Shown here: positions 22,901 through 32,962 of the stretch, one piece after another
How positions within the stretch are numbered: position 1 is the stretch's first letter
Layout of the letters: each line of letters begins with the position of its first letter
NCBI RefSeq assembly: GCF_001659605.2
Contig: NC_035174.2
Location: forward strand, 2,048,389-2,112,388
Length of the DNA stretch: 64,000 nt
Reading direction: 5' to 3'
From: Manihot esculenta
Taxonomy: Eukaryota; Streptophyta; Magnoliopsida; Malpighiales; Euphorbiaceae
Position numbers and translations under genes: made by a program
Notes under the pieces: generated by a model
The model's database searches: none
The model's input: the letters and a program-made list of their open reading frames with translations, nothing else
What the model was told of the DNA's origin: nothing

Positions 22901-25153
22901 TGTAACGACCCGAAAATCGAACCGCTACCGGCGCTAGGATCCGGGTCGACTTAAGGCCGCCGGGACCCGTAGCAAGCCTAACATGCATCCTGAAAACCTG
23001 TTTAATCCCATACATGATCAACAATCATACATAAAAATTAAAACTTTTCTTTCATTCATTCCTCATACACCAACTCAACCTGTGCATGCACTAAACATAA
23101 TCATAATCATAAACTTGACCCCTCTATGGGATCTCATCAATGCCCCCAATGGGTGGCATAACATGTGTTGAGTTGGCTAACATAGTCATCAATAAACATT
23201 AAGATCATGTATCAACAAGGGATTACAACATCTATAGGGTCAAGCACAATTTCTAATCCTCAATATCATTTTACATAACATAACTATTCAGTTATACATC
23301 ATCTTACAATTTATCATGTCCATTTTCTAACTATTACAAAAACAAAACTTTACTCTTCTTGACTTCTCTGTCTAGCCCGTACCTGCAGTCCTGGGGGATT
23401 AGGGAGAAGGGGTGAGCTACTAGAGCCCAGTGAGCAGAATAATAGAAAACAATATTTAAAATCTCATGCCATCATGTAATGCAACACATCACAGCAAATC
23501 ACATCTCGGATGGTATTGTCACCGATAGTCCTCTACATTTCCAAAGTGCCGGGACGTAGAATGGGTACAACCGGTCTTTCTCTTAACATAATATATCATA
23601 CATACCAATGTGCCAGGGACGTAGAATGGGTACAACCTGGACTTTCTCTTACATAGTGCCAGGGACGTAGAATGGGTACAACCTGGACTTCCATACCATA
23701 TCATGTCGTAACATCATCATATCATATGAGGACTAAAGGGTCATCCAATAACCAATCCATATCAACATCATAAATGCAATGCAACATATTCGTGATTTCT
23801 AATGCAAACAACCTAATTCATCACATGGCATTCATGATGCATGAACATGCTCAACTGTATAATTCATTTGCTTTAAAAACATAAAGGTTTATTCTACTCA
23901 CCTCTGGCTGAAGCTCTACTGACTCAGAAGCAGCTGAACTCACTGCTGGGGTCCTCGGTTCCTCGGGTCCGAACCTACACAGGTGGACTCAAATGAGGGA
24001 CCAAACAACTAGAACATAACTCTAAAAACCCCCTAAAACACCTTAAAACAATCATGCAAAACATGCAAAGGAAGGCTGAACAGGGCAGGTTCAGTGGCAC
24101 CTTCGGCGGCCGAAAGTCCCTCCAGAGCCGAAACCCAGGCAGGTTCGGCGGCACCTTCGGCGGCCGAAAGTCCCAGACAGAGACGAAAGTCTCTTTTCGG
24201 GGGCAACTTCGGCAGCCGAAAGGCCTGCCTCCCCAGCCATGTTCGGTGGCCGAAAGGTCCTTCGGCTGCCGAACCTGGTTTCTGCCAAAGGGCAGAAACT
24301 TGGCTCCTTTATGCACATTTGCCTCCCAAATCTTTCAACATGCATATAACTCATTCAAATCATGCAAATATACATACATTGGCTCCTAGGGGCTTCAAAC
24401 TAACTTAAACCCCAACTACAACACACAACAACAACACATTGCTCAAAAACACAACATAAACTCAAAAACCTAACCATGAGCTAAACATGCATTCTACCCC
24501 ATAGATCTTGCATAAAACTTACTTTAAACATGAAATGAGCTTAAGATCGGCTCTTACCTCTTGAAGATCGAGAGAGAGACGTCCTAAACTCGGAGGTGGG
24601 AGATTTTGAGTTCTTGAACCTCAAAGCTCCAAAACTTGCTCAAAACTTGGAAATCTTCAAAACAAGATGAAAACTTGTGAAAATCATGAAAGATTTGAAG
24701 GAAAGAACTCAAGGATGGTGAGGAATGGCAGAAAGGCTCACCTTGGCCGAAAATGGGGAAAAAGCTCGCCCGTTTTCGGCTAAGGGACCCTTTTATAGTG
24801 GCTGGCCAGGCCACGTTCGGGGGCCGAATGTGCCTCCGCATGCATGCCGTGTTCGGTGGCCGAACTTGAGGTTCGGCGGCCGAACTGGAGGTTCGGCGGC
24901 TGAACCTGGACCTTCCTCACACAAGCCTTCGGGGGCCTAAAGCACACCCGAAATGCCTGCATGTTCGGCGGCCGAACCTGAGTTTTCCTCCAAAGGTGTT
25001 TTTATTCAAAAACTCATTTCCTCTTTACTTAAAATCATCAAAAACATTAAAACATTTTATGAAAACATGTTTCTACCCTACTAGAGGCTTCCGACATCCG
25101 AGATTCCATCGGACGATAGGAATTCCGATACCGGAGTCTAGCCGGGTATTACA
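22901..25153 (-). repeat. 3' LTR of the Tekay element (2,253 bp)
   Basis: On the plus strand it runs from TGTAACGACCCG to CCGGGTATTACA, giving TG...CA ends in both directions. It holds a TATAAAA box (minus strand, 24797-24791), palindrome arrays, and three copies of a 'GGGACGTAGAATGGGTACAA' repeat at about 23551-23690. Compared with the other LTR it keeps a 72-bp segment (24900-24971) and lacks a 13-bp insertion. Confidence 0.93.
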
Positions 25154-25254
25154 TTCTCCCCCCCTTAAGAACATTCGTCCCCGAATGTTCCTCAACTAAC
25201 ACATATAGCATGGCATACACATAACATACACATAAAACACAAAAGAAACCAACC
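25154..25254 (-). other. Polypurine tract and 3' untranslated end of the Tekay element
   Basis: Read on the minus strand, the purine run AAGGGGGGGAGAA abuts the 3' LTR at 25154 and is the expected plus-strand primer. Just upstream is the palindrome ACATTCGGGGACGAATGT, which is also present beside the truncated copy near 19510-19535, so it is conserved in the family. Confidence 0.8.
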
Positions 25255-28200
25255 TTAGAAAAGATAAGGGTATTGCTGGAGCATGGACTCCCGTGTCTCC
25301 CAAGTGCACTCTTCCATATTGTGGTGGTTCCACAGGACTTTCACCATCGGGATTTCCTTGTTCCTCAACTTTCTGATATGGGTGTCTATGATCCGTACTG
25401 GCTGCTCAACATAGGTGAGATCTTCTTGGATCTCCACATCAGGCTCACTAAGAACCTTACTCGGATCTGACACAAACTTTCTCAACATTGAAACATGGAA
25501 AACCGGATGGATTCTTTCCATTGAAGCAAGTAAATCCAGCTTGTACGACACATTCCCAATCTTTTGCAAGATTTCAAAGGGTCCAATGTATCGTGGGGCT
25601 AGTTTACCTTTCTTCCCAAAGCGAACCACTCCTTTCATAGGAGACACCTTGAGCAATACCAGATCCCCCTCCTGAAACTCTACTTGCCTTCTGCAGATGT
25701 CTGCATAACTCTTCTGTCTGCTTGAAGCAGTCTTGATTCTTTCTCTGATTAAGGGTACCACCCTGCTGGTGATCTCTACTAGCTCAGGCCCTGCCAAGGC
25801 CTTCTCTCCAACTTCCTCCCAGCAAACAGGTGACCTGCACTTCCTTCCATATAAAGCTTCATATGGAGCCATCCCGATGCTAGCATGATGGCTGTTATTG
25901 TAGGCAAACTCCACCAAAGGTAGATGTTGCCTCCAAGAACCGCCAAAGTCCAGCACACACATTCTAAGCATATCCTCGATAGTCTGGATGGTCCTTTCGG
26001 ACTGTCCGTCCGTCTGGGGGTGGAAGGCAGTACTGAAATCCAACCTGGTACCCATGGCATTCTGCAGACTCCGCCAAAACCTGGAGGTGAACTGGGGCCC
26101 TCTATCCGACACTATTGAAACAGGAACCCCATGCAGCCTGACGATCTCATCCACATATACCTGCGCCAACTTGTCCACAGAGTAGCCACTCCTGACAGGG
26201 ATGAAGTGAGCAGATTTGGTGAGTCTGTCCACAATCACCCATATGGAGTCCACTCTATTGGACGCCGCTTGTAACCCCACTACGAAGTCCATAGCTATAT
26301 TCTCCCATTTCCATTCTGGAATAGGTAGCGGGTTAAGCATTCCAGCCGGCTTCTGATGTTCCAGCTTCACCCTCTGACACACTTCGCAGGCTGACACAAA
26401 CTGTGCCACTTCTTTCTTCATCGCTGGCCACCAATAAACTTTTTTCAGATCTTGATACATCTTGGTGGCTCCGGGGTGAACGATGTATCTTGCATTATGA
26501 GCCTCTCTCATAATGTCTCCTTTTAGCCCTATGTCATCTGGTACACATAGTCGACTCCCATAGCGGAGGATCCCCTTGCTGTCGAACCTGAACTCACTAT
26601 CTTTGCCTGACTGAACAGTCCTGGCAATCTTCACTAACTCTGGGTCCTCATGCTGTTTCTGAGCCACCTGCTCCAGAAACACGAGTGCCACTCTCATCTG
26701 GGCCACTAAAGCACCTGTACCAGACAACTCCAACTGTAGACCTTCATCAATGAGCTTGTAAAACTCCTTCACCACTGGTCTCCTCTCTGCCGTGATATGG
26801 GATAGACTGCCTAGTGACTTCCGGCTTAGGGCGTCTGCCACAACATTCGCCTTACCCGGATGATACTGAATCTTGCAATCGTAGTCACTCAGCAGCTCTA
26901 CCCATCTCCTCTGTCTCAAATTCAAATCTCTTTGACTCAGGATGTACTGCAGGCTTTTATGATCTGTAAGGATCTCACATTTTACCCCATAGAGGTAGTG
27001 CCTCCACATCTTGAGCGCAAAGATTACTGCTGCCATCTCAAGGTCATGTGTGGGGTAATTCAACTCATGCTTCTTTAGTTGCCTAGAAGCATAAGCGATC
27101 ACCCTCTCATTCTACATTAGTACACAACCCAGTCCCACACGGGACGCATCACAAAAGACTGTAAAGTCCTCCTCACTAGATGGCAGAGCTAACACTGGTG
27201 CTGAAGTCAACCTCTTCTTAAGCTCTTCAAAACTCTCTTCGCACTGGTCGGTCCACACAAACTTCTGATTCTTCCTAGTCAACCTGGTCAGAGGAGCTGC
27301 TATTTTCGAGAAGTCCTGAACGAACCTCCTGTAGTAACCTGCTAAACCCAAGAAACTCCTGATCTCTGTTACTGAAGTGGGTCTAGGCCAGTTAGCTACA
27401 GCTTCCACTTTCTTGGGGTCCACCTCAATCCCATTCTCTGACACTACATGCCCCAAGAACGAAATGCTCCTCAGCCAGAACTCACACTTAGAGAACTTGG
27501 CATACAAGCCATGTTCCCTCAAGGTTTGCAGAACCAACCTCAGATGATGGGCATGCTCCTCTGCATTCCTGGAATACACTAAGATATCATCTATGAAGAC
27601 AATAACAAAGTGATCCAGGTATTGGCTAAACACTCTGTTCATGAGATCCATGAATACTGCAGGGGCGTTGGTTAACCCGAACGGCATTACAAGGAACTCA
27701 AAATGCCCATATCTGGTCCTGAAGGCTGTCTTCGGCACATCCTCTTCCCTTATCCTTAGCTGATGGTACCACGATCTCAGATCTATTTTGGAGAAACAAC
27801 CTGCTCCGGCTAGCTGGTCAAATAGATCGTCGATCCTTGGCAATGGGTACTTATTCTTGGTAGTGACTTTGTTCAACTGCCTGTAGTCGATACAAAGTCT
27901 AAGGGATCCATCCTTCTTTCTCACAAACAAAACTGGTGCACCCCAAGGTGAGGTGCTCGGTCGGATGAAGCCCTTTTCTACCAGCTCTTGCAACTGTTCT
28001 TTCAATTTCTTCAACTCAGCTGGAGCCATCCTGTAGGGAGGGATAGAGATCGGTCGGGTTCCAGGCATCAGTTCTATCTCGAACTCTATCTCCCTAGCAG
28101 GTGGTAAACCTGGCAGCTCGTCTGGGAAGACGTCTAGAAACTCTCTAACTACTGGCATCGAGGCGGGCTCTCTAACCTGACTGCTAAGCTCTCTCACATG

Positions 28201-30231
28201 AGCCAAATACCCCTGACATCCCTTCCTAAGCAACCTACGAGCCTGAAGAGCTGATATCAGACCTCTAGGTGTACCTCTCCTGTCTCCCCTGAAGACAACC
28301 TCTGACCCATCCTGACCTCTGAACCTGACTACCTTGTCCCTGTAGTCCAAGGTAGCACCATGGGTAGATAAGCAGTCCATCCCTAGAATGACGTCAAAAT
28401 CTGTCAAATCTAGAACCACCAGGTCGGCGGACAAGCATCTTCCCTCAACAAACACAGGACTACACTGGCAGACTGACTCTGCCACTGATGGATCACACTT
28501 GGGTCCACTGACCCAGAGAGGACACTCTAACTCAGAGATCATCAACCCCAACCTCTGGACGGCTCTCGGAGCAATAAAAGAATGAGATGCACCAGGGTCC
28601 ATCAAGGCATACACATCTGAACAACCAATGACTAAATTACCTGCCACCACGGTGTTAGATGCATCTGCCTCCTGTTGAGTCATCGTGAAGATCCGTGCTG
28701 GAGCTGATGGACCTTCACCTCTGAAACCCGCTGAAGAAGAGGCTGCCCCTCTGCCTCTGCCTCTGCCACTGGCCTGAGTCATGGCTGGAGCTGCTGGCTG
28801 AGCCACACTACCAGAAGCTGTCTGCTGAGACTGTGCTCCAAAAGCTGCCCTAGGACACTCCCGAGCCATGTGTCCCTCTTGCCCGCATCTGAAGCAGGCT
28901 GTTGTCCCAGCTCGGCAAACTCCCCTGTGTGGCCTATCACACTTTGCACAAACTGCGTTATCCGCACCAGAGCTCGAGCCACTCCCTAGTCCCAGACTAG
29001 ACTTGACCTTGTTCCAAAACTTGTTCTTCTTGGGCTTCCTAGTGGTGTTATTCCACTTTTTGCTACCTGAAGCTGCTGCACTAAAAGAAGAAGAGCTTGG
29101 GGTCTTAGAACCAGAAGGCTGTGCCACTGACTGCTTAACTGTTCCCTGAACGATGGCACTGGCCTCCATTTTCCTGGCCATATCCACTATGGCATGGAAG
29201 CTCTCCCTATCTGCGGACTGGATCAAGGAGGAATATCTAGAGTGGAGTTTCATGATATACCTCATTGACCTTTTCTGGTCTGAGTCAAGGTTTTGCCCTG
29301 CAAATGGCAACAGCTCCAAGAATCTGTCTGTGAACTCCTCTACACTCATATCATCGGTCTGCCTCAACTGCTCAAACTCTATCATCTTCAGCTCCCTTGA
29401 ACTATTTGGGAAAGCCCATCCTGCAAACTCGTTTGCAAATTCTTCCCAAGACATGCTGTCTACTCTGGGGTTCACATAATTCTTGAACCATTCTCGTGCC
29501 TTCTTGCATTTAAGCGTGAACCCAGCCATCTGAATGGCTCTACTATCATCAGCCCCAATCTCATCTGTGATCACCTTAACCCTTTCAAGATACACAAACG
29601 GGTCATCCCCTTTTTCATACTGAGGAGCACCCAACTTCATGTAGTCTGTCATCTTGACCTTGCTCCCACTGGCTGAGCTAGGTCTAGGAGGTTGAGCAAC
29701 TGGGGCTGCTGGTTCTGCAGGTGGTGGAGGTGGTGCAACATTTTCTGAGGTAGGGTTTGGATAGTAAGGTGGGGGTGGATACATTGGATACTGTGAATAT
29801 GGTGGGTAGTAGGGTGGGTATGGCATCTGTGTGGGATAAGGGGTGAAGCTAGGGTAATCCGATGTACCTCCCATCGAATATCCGGGATTTTGTGAGAAGT
29901 GTGGGTAGTGGGGTGGCTGAACAAATCTCGAGGCCTGAGTGCCTCCTTGGGACTCTCCCATTCCCTCTTCTGACATGCTAACTCCCAAACTGCCATCCCT
30001 TCTCTGCTCTACATCCATCTCGTCCCCCATGTCCTCAGACGGTCCTCCCTGAACTATTCCTCTGACTGATCTGCTTCTACCCAGATCCAAAGACCTTCTA
30101 GGGTCTCTTACTGCTCTGTCCCTGTTGGACCTGCTTGACATTGCCCTAGGCAATGTAGGAGGACGGGCGCTCATGCCCTCATCCTCAGGTGGCACTCCAG
30201 TCAATCGTGCAGATCGACGAGTTTCTCTCAT
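25255..30231 (-). pseudogene. Tekay gag-pol polyprotein gene with an internal amber stop
   Basis: This is one frame of 1,659 codons from ATG at 30231 ([12 protein letters not shown]) to the stop at 25255, interrupted only by TAG at 27114-27112 (codon 1040). In order: a Pro/Tyr-rich N-terminal part; the gag capsid domain (from about [11 protein letters not shown]); a CCHC zinc knuckle near codon 445 ([14 protein letters not shown]); a protease with [11 protein letters not shown] near 543, where DPG replaces the usual DTG/DSG, as in many plant gypsy elements; reverse transcriptase with FIDDILVYS near 878; RNase H starting [14 protein letters not shown]; an integrase with a His/Cys zinc site (CEVCQ) and D-D-E residues (MDFVVGL, SDRGPQF, DGQSERT); and a chromodomain-like end ([19 protein letters not shown]). 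Relatives have Gln where the TAG stands. The RT motif DLRSWYHQL has Trp where Gly is usual. Confidence 0.9.
27112..27114 (-). other. In-frame amber codon in gag-pol
   Basis: The minus strand reads GTA CTA ATG TAG AAT GAG AGG. Related elements have VLMQNE here, so CAG became TAG by a C-to-T change. Both flanking reading frames are in phase, so no frameshift is involved. It separates gag-protease-RT from the rest of RNase H and integrase. Confidence 0.85.
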
Positions 30232-30477
30232 CCTATTTTCTGAAAAACAGCACACAACAAGCAAACATCAGCATCATATGGTTCATGTGGGCACACATGA
30301 ACCCTCGTCACATACATCACATATCATTAATGCACATGCTTATAATCATGGCATTTCACATCATAAAACAAGACAGGACTCCACATCCTATCCTAGTGGA
30401 CATGATCTTCCTATTGTGCTTGACCTTCTATAACATCTATGAGTCCGACACTCTAGGTTCGACCATATGAACCTAGG

Positions 30478-30489
30478 GCTCTGATACCA
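30478..30489 (-). promoter_or_regulatory. Primer-binding site of the Tekay element (tRNA-iMet)
   Basis: On the minus strand TGGTATCAGAGC follows the 5' LTR after three bases. This is the standard complement of the 3' end of plant initiator-methionine tRNA and primes minus-strand DNA synthesis. Confidence 0.93.
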
Positions 30490-31706
30490 TTCTGTAACGA
30501 CCCGAAAATCGGACCGCTACCGGAGTTAGGATCCGGGTCGACTTAAGGCCGCCGAGACCCGTAGCAAGCCTAACATGCATCCTGAAAACCTGTTTAATCC
30601 CATACATGATCAACAATTATACATAAAAATTAAAATTTTTCTTTCATTCATTCCTCATACACCAACTCAACCTGTGCATGCACTAAACATAATCATAATC
30701 ATAAACTTGACCCCTCTATGGGATCTCATCAATGCCCCCAATGGGTGGCATAACATGTGTTGAGTTGGCTAACATAGTCATCAATAAACATTAAGATCAT
30801 GTATCAACAAGGGATTACAACATCTATAGGGTCAAGCACAATTTCTAATCCTCAATATCATTTTACATAACATAACTATTCAGTTATACATCATCTTACA
30901 ATTTATCATGTCCATTTTCTAACTATTACAAAAACAAAACTTTATTCTTCTTGACTTCTCTGTCTAGCCCGTACCTACAGTCCTGGGGGATTAGGGAGAA
31001 GGGGTGAGCTACTAGAGCCCAGTGAGCAGAATAATAAAAAACAATATTTAAAATCTCATGCCATCATGTAATGCAACACATCACATCAAATCACATCTCG
31101 GATGGTATTGTCACCGATAGTCCTCTACATTTCCAAAGTGTCGGGACGTAGAATGGGTACAACCGGTCTTTCTCTTAACATAACATATCATACATACCAA
31201 TGTGCCAGGGACGTAGAATGGGTACAACCTGGACTTTCTCTTACATAGTGCCAAGGACGTAGAATGGGTACAACCTGGACTTCCATACCATATCATGCCG
31301 TAACATCATCATATCATATGAGGACTAAAGGGTCATCCAATAACCAATCCACATCAACATCATAAATGCAATGCAACATATTCGTGATTTCTAATGCAAA
31401 CAACCTAATTCATCACATGGCATTCATGATGCATGAACATGCTCAACTGTATAATTCATTTGCTTTAAAAACATAAAGGTTTATTCTACTCACCTCTGGC
31501 TGAAGCTCTACTGACTCAGAAGCAGCTGAACTCACTGCTGGGGTCCTCGGTTTCTCGGGTCCGAACCTACACAGGTGGACTCAAATGAGGGACCAAACAA
31601 CTAGAACATAACTCTAAAAACATCCCCCAAAAACCCCCAAAAACACCTTAAAACAATCATGCAAAACATGCAAAGGAAGGCTGAACAGGGCAGGTTCGGC
31701 GGCACC

Positions 31707-31878
31707 TTCGGCGGCCGAAAGTCCCTCCAGAGCCGAAACTCAGGCAGGTTCGGCGGCACCTTCGGCGGCCGAAAGTCCCAGACAGAGACGAAAGTCTCTT
31801 TTCGGGGGCAACTTCGGCAGCCGAAAGGCCTGCCTCCCCAGCCATGTTCGGCGGCCGAAAATTCCTTCGGCTGCCGAA
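31707..31878. repeat. Transcribed-leader TTCGG palindrome array of the LTR
   Basis: Palindromes of the same type start at 31707, 31761, 31813, 31847 and 31866, downstream of the LTR TATA box and so within the predicted transcript leader. The first two sit in a 54-bp tandem unit. The truncated LTR has the same arrangement at 18503 and 18558, and the 3' LTR around 24100-24280. In RNA these could form stable GC-rich hairpins. Confidence 0.7.
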
Positions 31879-32395
31879 CCTGGTTTCTGCCAAAGGGCAG
31901 AAACTTGGCTCCTTTATGCACATTTGCCTCCCAAATCTTTCAACATGCATATAACTCATTCAAATCATGCAAATATACATACATTGGCTCCTAGGGGCTT
32001 CAAACTAACTTAAACCCCAACTACAACACATAACAACAACACATTACTCAAAAACACAACATAAACTCAAAAACCTAACCATGAGCTAAACATGCATTCT
32101 ACCCCATAGATCTTGCATAAAACTTACTTTAAACATGAAATGAGCTTAAGATCGGCTCTTACCTCTTGAAGATCGAGAGAGAGACGTCCTAAACTCGGAG
32201 GTGGGAGATTTTGAGTTCTTGAACCTCAAAGCTCCAAAACTTGCTCAAAACTTGGAAATCTTCAAAACAAGATGAAAACTTGTGAAAATCATGAAAGATT
32301 TGAAGGAAAGAACTCAAGGATGGTGAGGAATGGCGGAAAGGCTCACCTTGGCCGAAAATGGGAAAAAAGCTCGCCCGTTTTCGGCTAAGGGACCC

Positions 32396-32402
32396 TTTTA
32401 TA
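32396..32402 (-). promoter_or_regulatory. LTR TATA box of the Tekay element
   Basis: The minus strand reads CACTATAAAAGGGTCCC, a consensus plant TATA box 284 bp into the LTR. Equivalent boxes are at 24791-24797 and 19205-19211. Immediately upstream, at 32421-32509, lies a palindrome array with 20-bp spacing. Confidence 0.75.
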
Positions 32403-32420
32403 GTGGCTGGCCAGGCCACG

Positions 32421-32509
32421 TTCGGGGGCCGAATGTGCCTCCGCATGCATGCCATGTTCGGCGGCCGAACTTGAGGTTCGACGGCCGAACTTGAGGTTCG
32501 GCGGCCGAA
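32421..32509. repeat. Promoter-proximal TTCGGCGGCCGAA palindrome array
   Basis: Four 13-bp near-palindromes of form TTCGNNGGCCGAA lie at 32421, 32457, 32477 and 32497; the last three start exactly 20 bp apart. The 3' LTR has the same array at 24816, 24852, 24872, 24892 and 24964. The reverse complement contains GCCGCC, the core of the ERF GCC-box. Their place just upstream of the LTR TATA box suggests enhancer sites for a dimeric factor. That function is inference. Confidence 0.75.
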
Positions 32510-32686
32510 CCTGAGTTTTCCTCCAAAGGTGTTTTTATTCAAAAACTCATTTCCTCTTTACTTAAAATCATCAAAAACATTAAAACATTTTATGAAAACA
32601 TGTTTCTACCCTACTAGAGGCTTCCGACATCCGAGATTCCACCGGACGGTAGGAATTCCGATACCGGAGTCTCGCCGGGTATTACA

Positions 32687-32691
32687 GCCAC
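32687..32691. repeat. Target-site duplication GCCAC (right copy)
   Basis: This is the direct copy of 22896-22900, flanking the 5' LTR of the minus-strand Tekay element. Confidence 0.95.
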
Positions 32692-32948
32692 GACGCCCTC
32701 TTAGCACACTCTCACTTTCAAAGAATCTGGCTACCATAGCTAGAAGATATTCATTTTTCTCTTCCAGGTTCGCATTCTTCTTTTCTAACACCTCAATGTG
32801 CTTATCTCATTGCTCAAAAGCAAGGGACGTCCTTTCTTGGGTTGGGCTCTCATTTACCCAATTCAACAACTCTTTAACCATTTTCTCTAGGGCATTAACT
32901 TGTAAATTTCTTTTCATCATTTCTTTATCTTACTCGCAGATATTTCTT
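32692..32948 (-). pseudogene. Start of the outer element's gag region
   Basis: The minus strand reads a short Lys/Glu-rich helical segment (MLEKKNANLEEKNEYLL) followed by FFESESVLRG. It sits between the outer primer site and the point where the Tekay element entered. Reading continues across the inner element at 22895. Stops are present, so it is not functional. Confidence 0.5.
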
Positions 32949-32960
32949 GCTCTAATACCA
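32949..32960 (-). promoter_or_regulatory. Primer-binding site of the outer element
   Basis: The minus strand gives TGGTATTAGAGC two bases inside the 5' LTR. It differs from the initiator-Met complement TGGTATCAGAGC by one transition, so it is a true but mutated or variant primer site. Confidence 0.8.
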
Positions 32961-32962
32961 AA

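Larger units (their letters stand above)
22901..32686 (-). mobile_element. Near-complete Tekay-type chromovirus (Ty3/gypsy) element
   Basis: The element is 9,786 bp on the minus strand and flanked by the 5-bp duplication GCCAC. In element order it has a 5' LTR (32686-30493), a primer site complementary to initiator-Met tRNA (TGGTATCAGAGC, 30489-30478), gag-pol (30231-25255), a polypurine tract next to the 3' LTR, and the 3' LTR (25153-22901). The integrase is followed by a chromodomain-like tail, which together with the long LTRs and single gag-pol frame points to the Tekay/Del chromovirus clade. The LTRs differ by roughly 1-2 % by eye, mostly transitions, plus two clear indels. Insertion is therefore recent compared with the outer element. 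One in-frame amber codon breaks gag-pol. Confidence 0.93.
30493..32686 (-). repeat. 5' LTR of the Tekay element (2,194 bp)
   Basis: It matches 22901-25153 nearly throughout. It differs by a 13-bp gain near 31620 and a 72-bp loss in the promoter-proximal palindrome array. The loss lies between two TTCGGCGG direct repeats. This LTR provides the promoter of the element. Confidence 0.93.

Noticed and set aside
24054..24408. Frames of 87-113 codons with Arg/Pro/Ser-rich products
   Set aside because: They are LTR sequence, repeated almost identically at 31601-31994, and have no independent coding support.
25255..27102. A separate pol gene starting at 27102
   Set aside because: The apparent start is GTG directly after an in-frame TAG. 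It is the continuation of gag-pol in the same frame and not a second gene.
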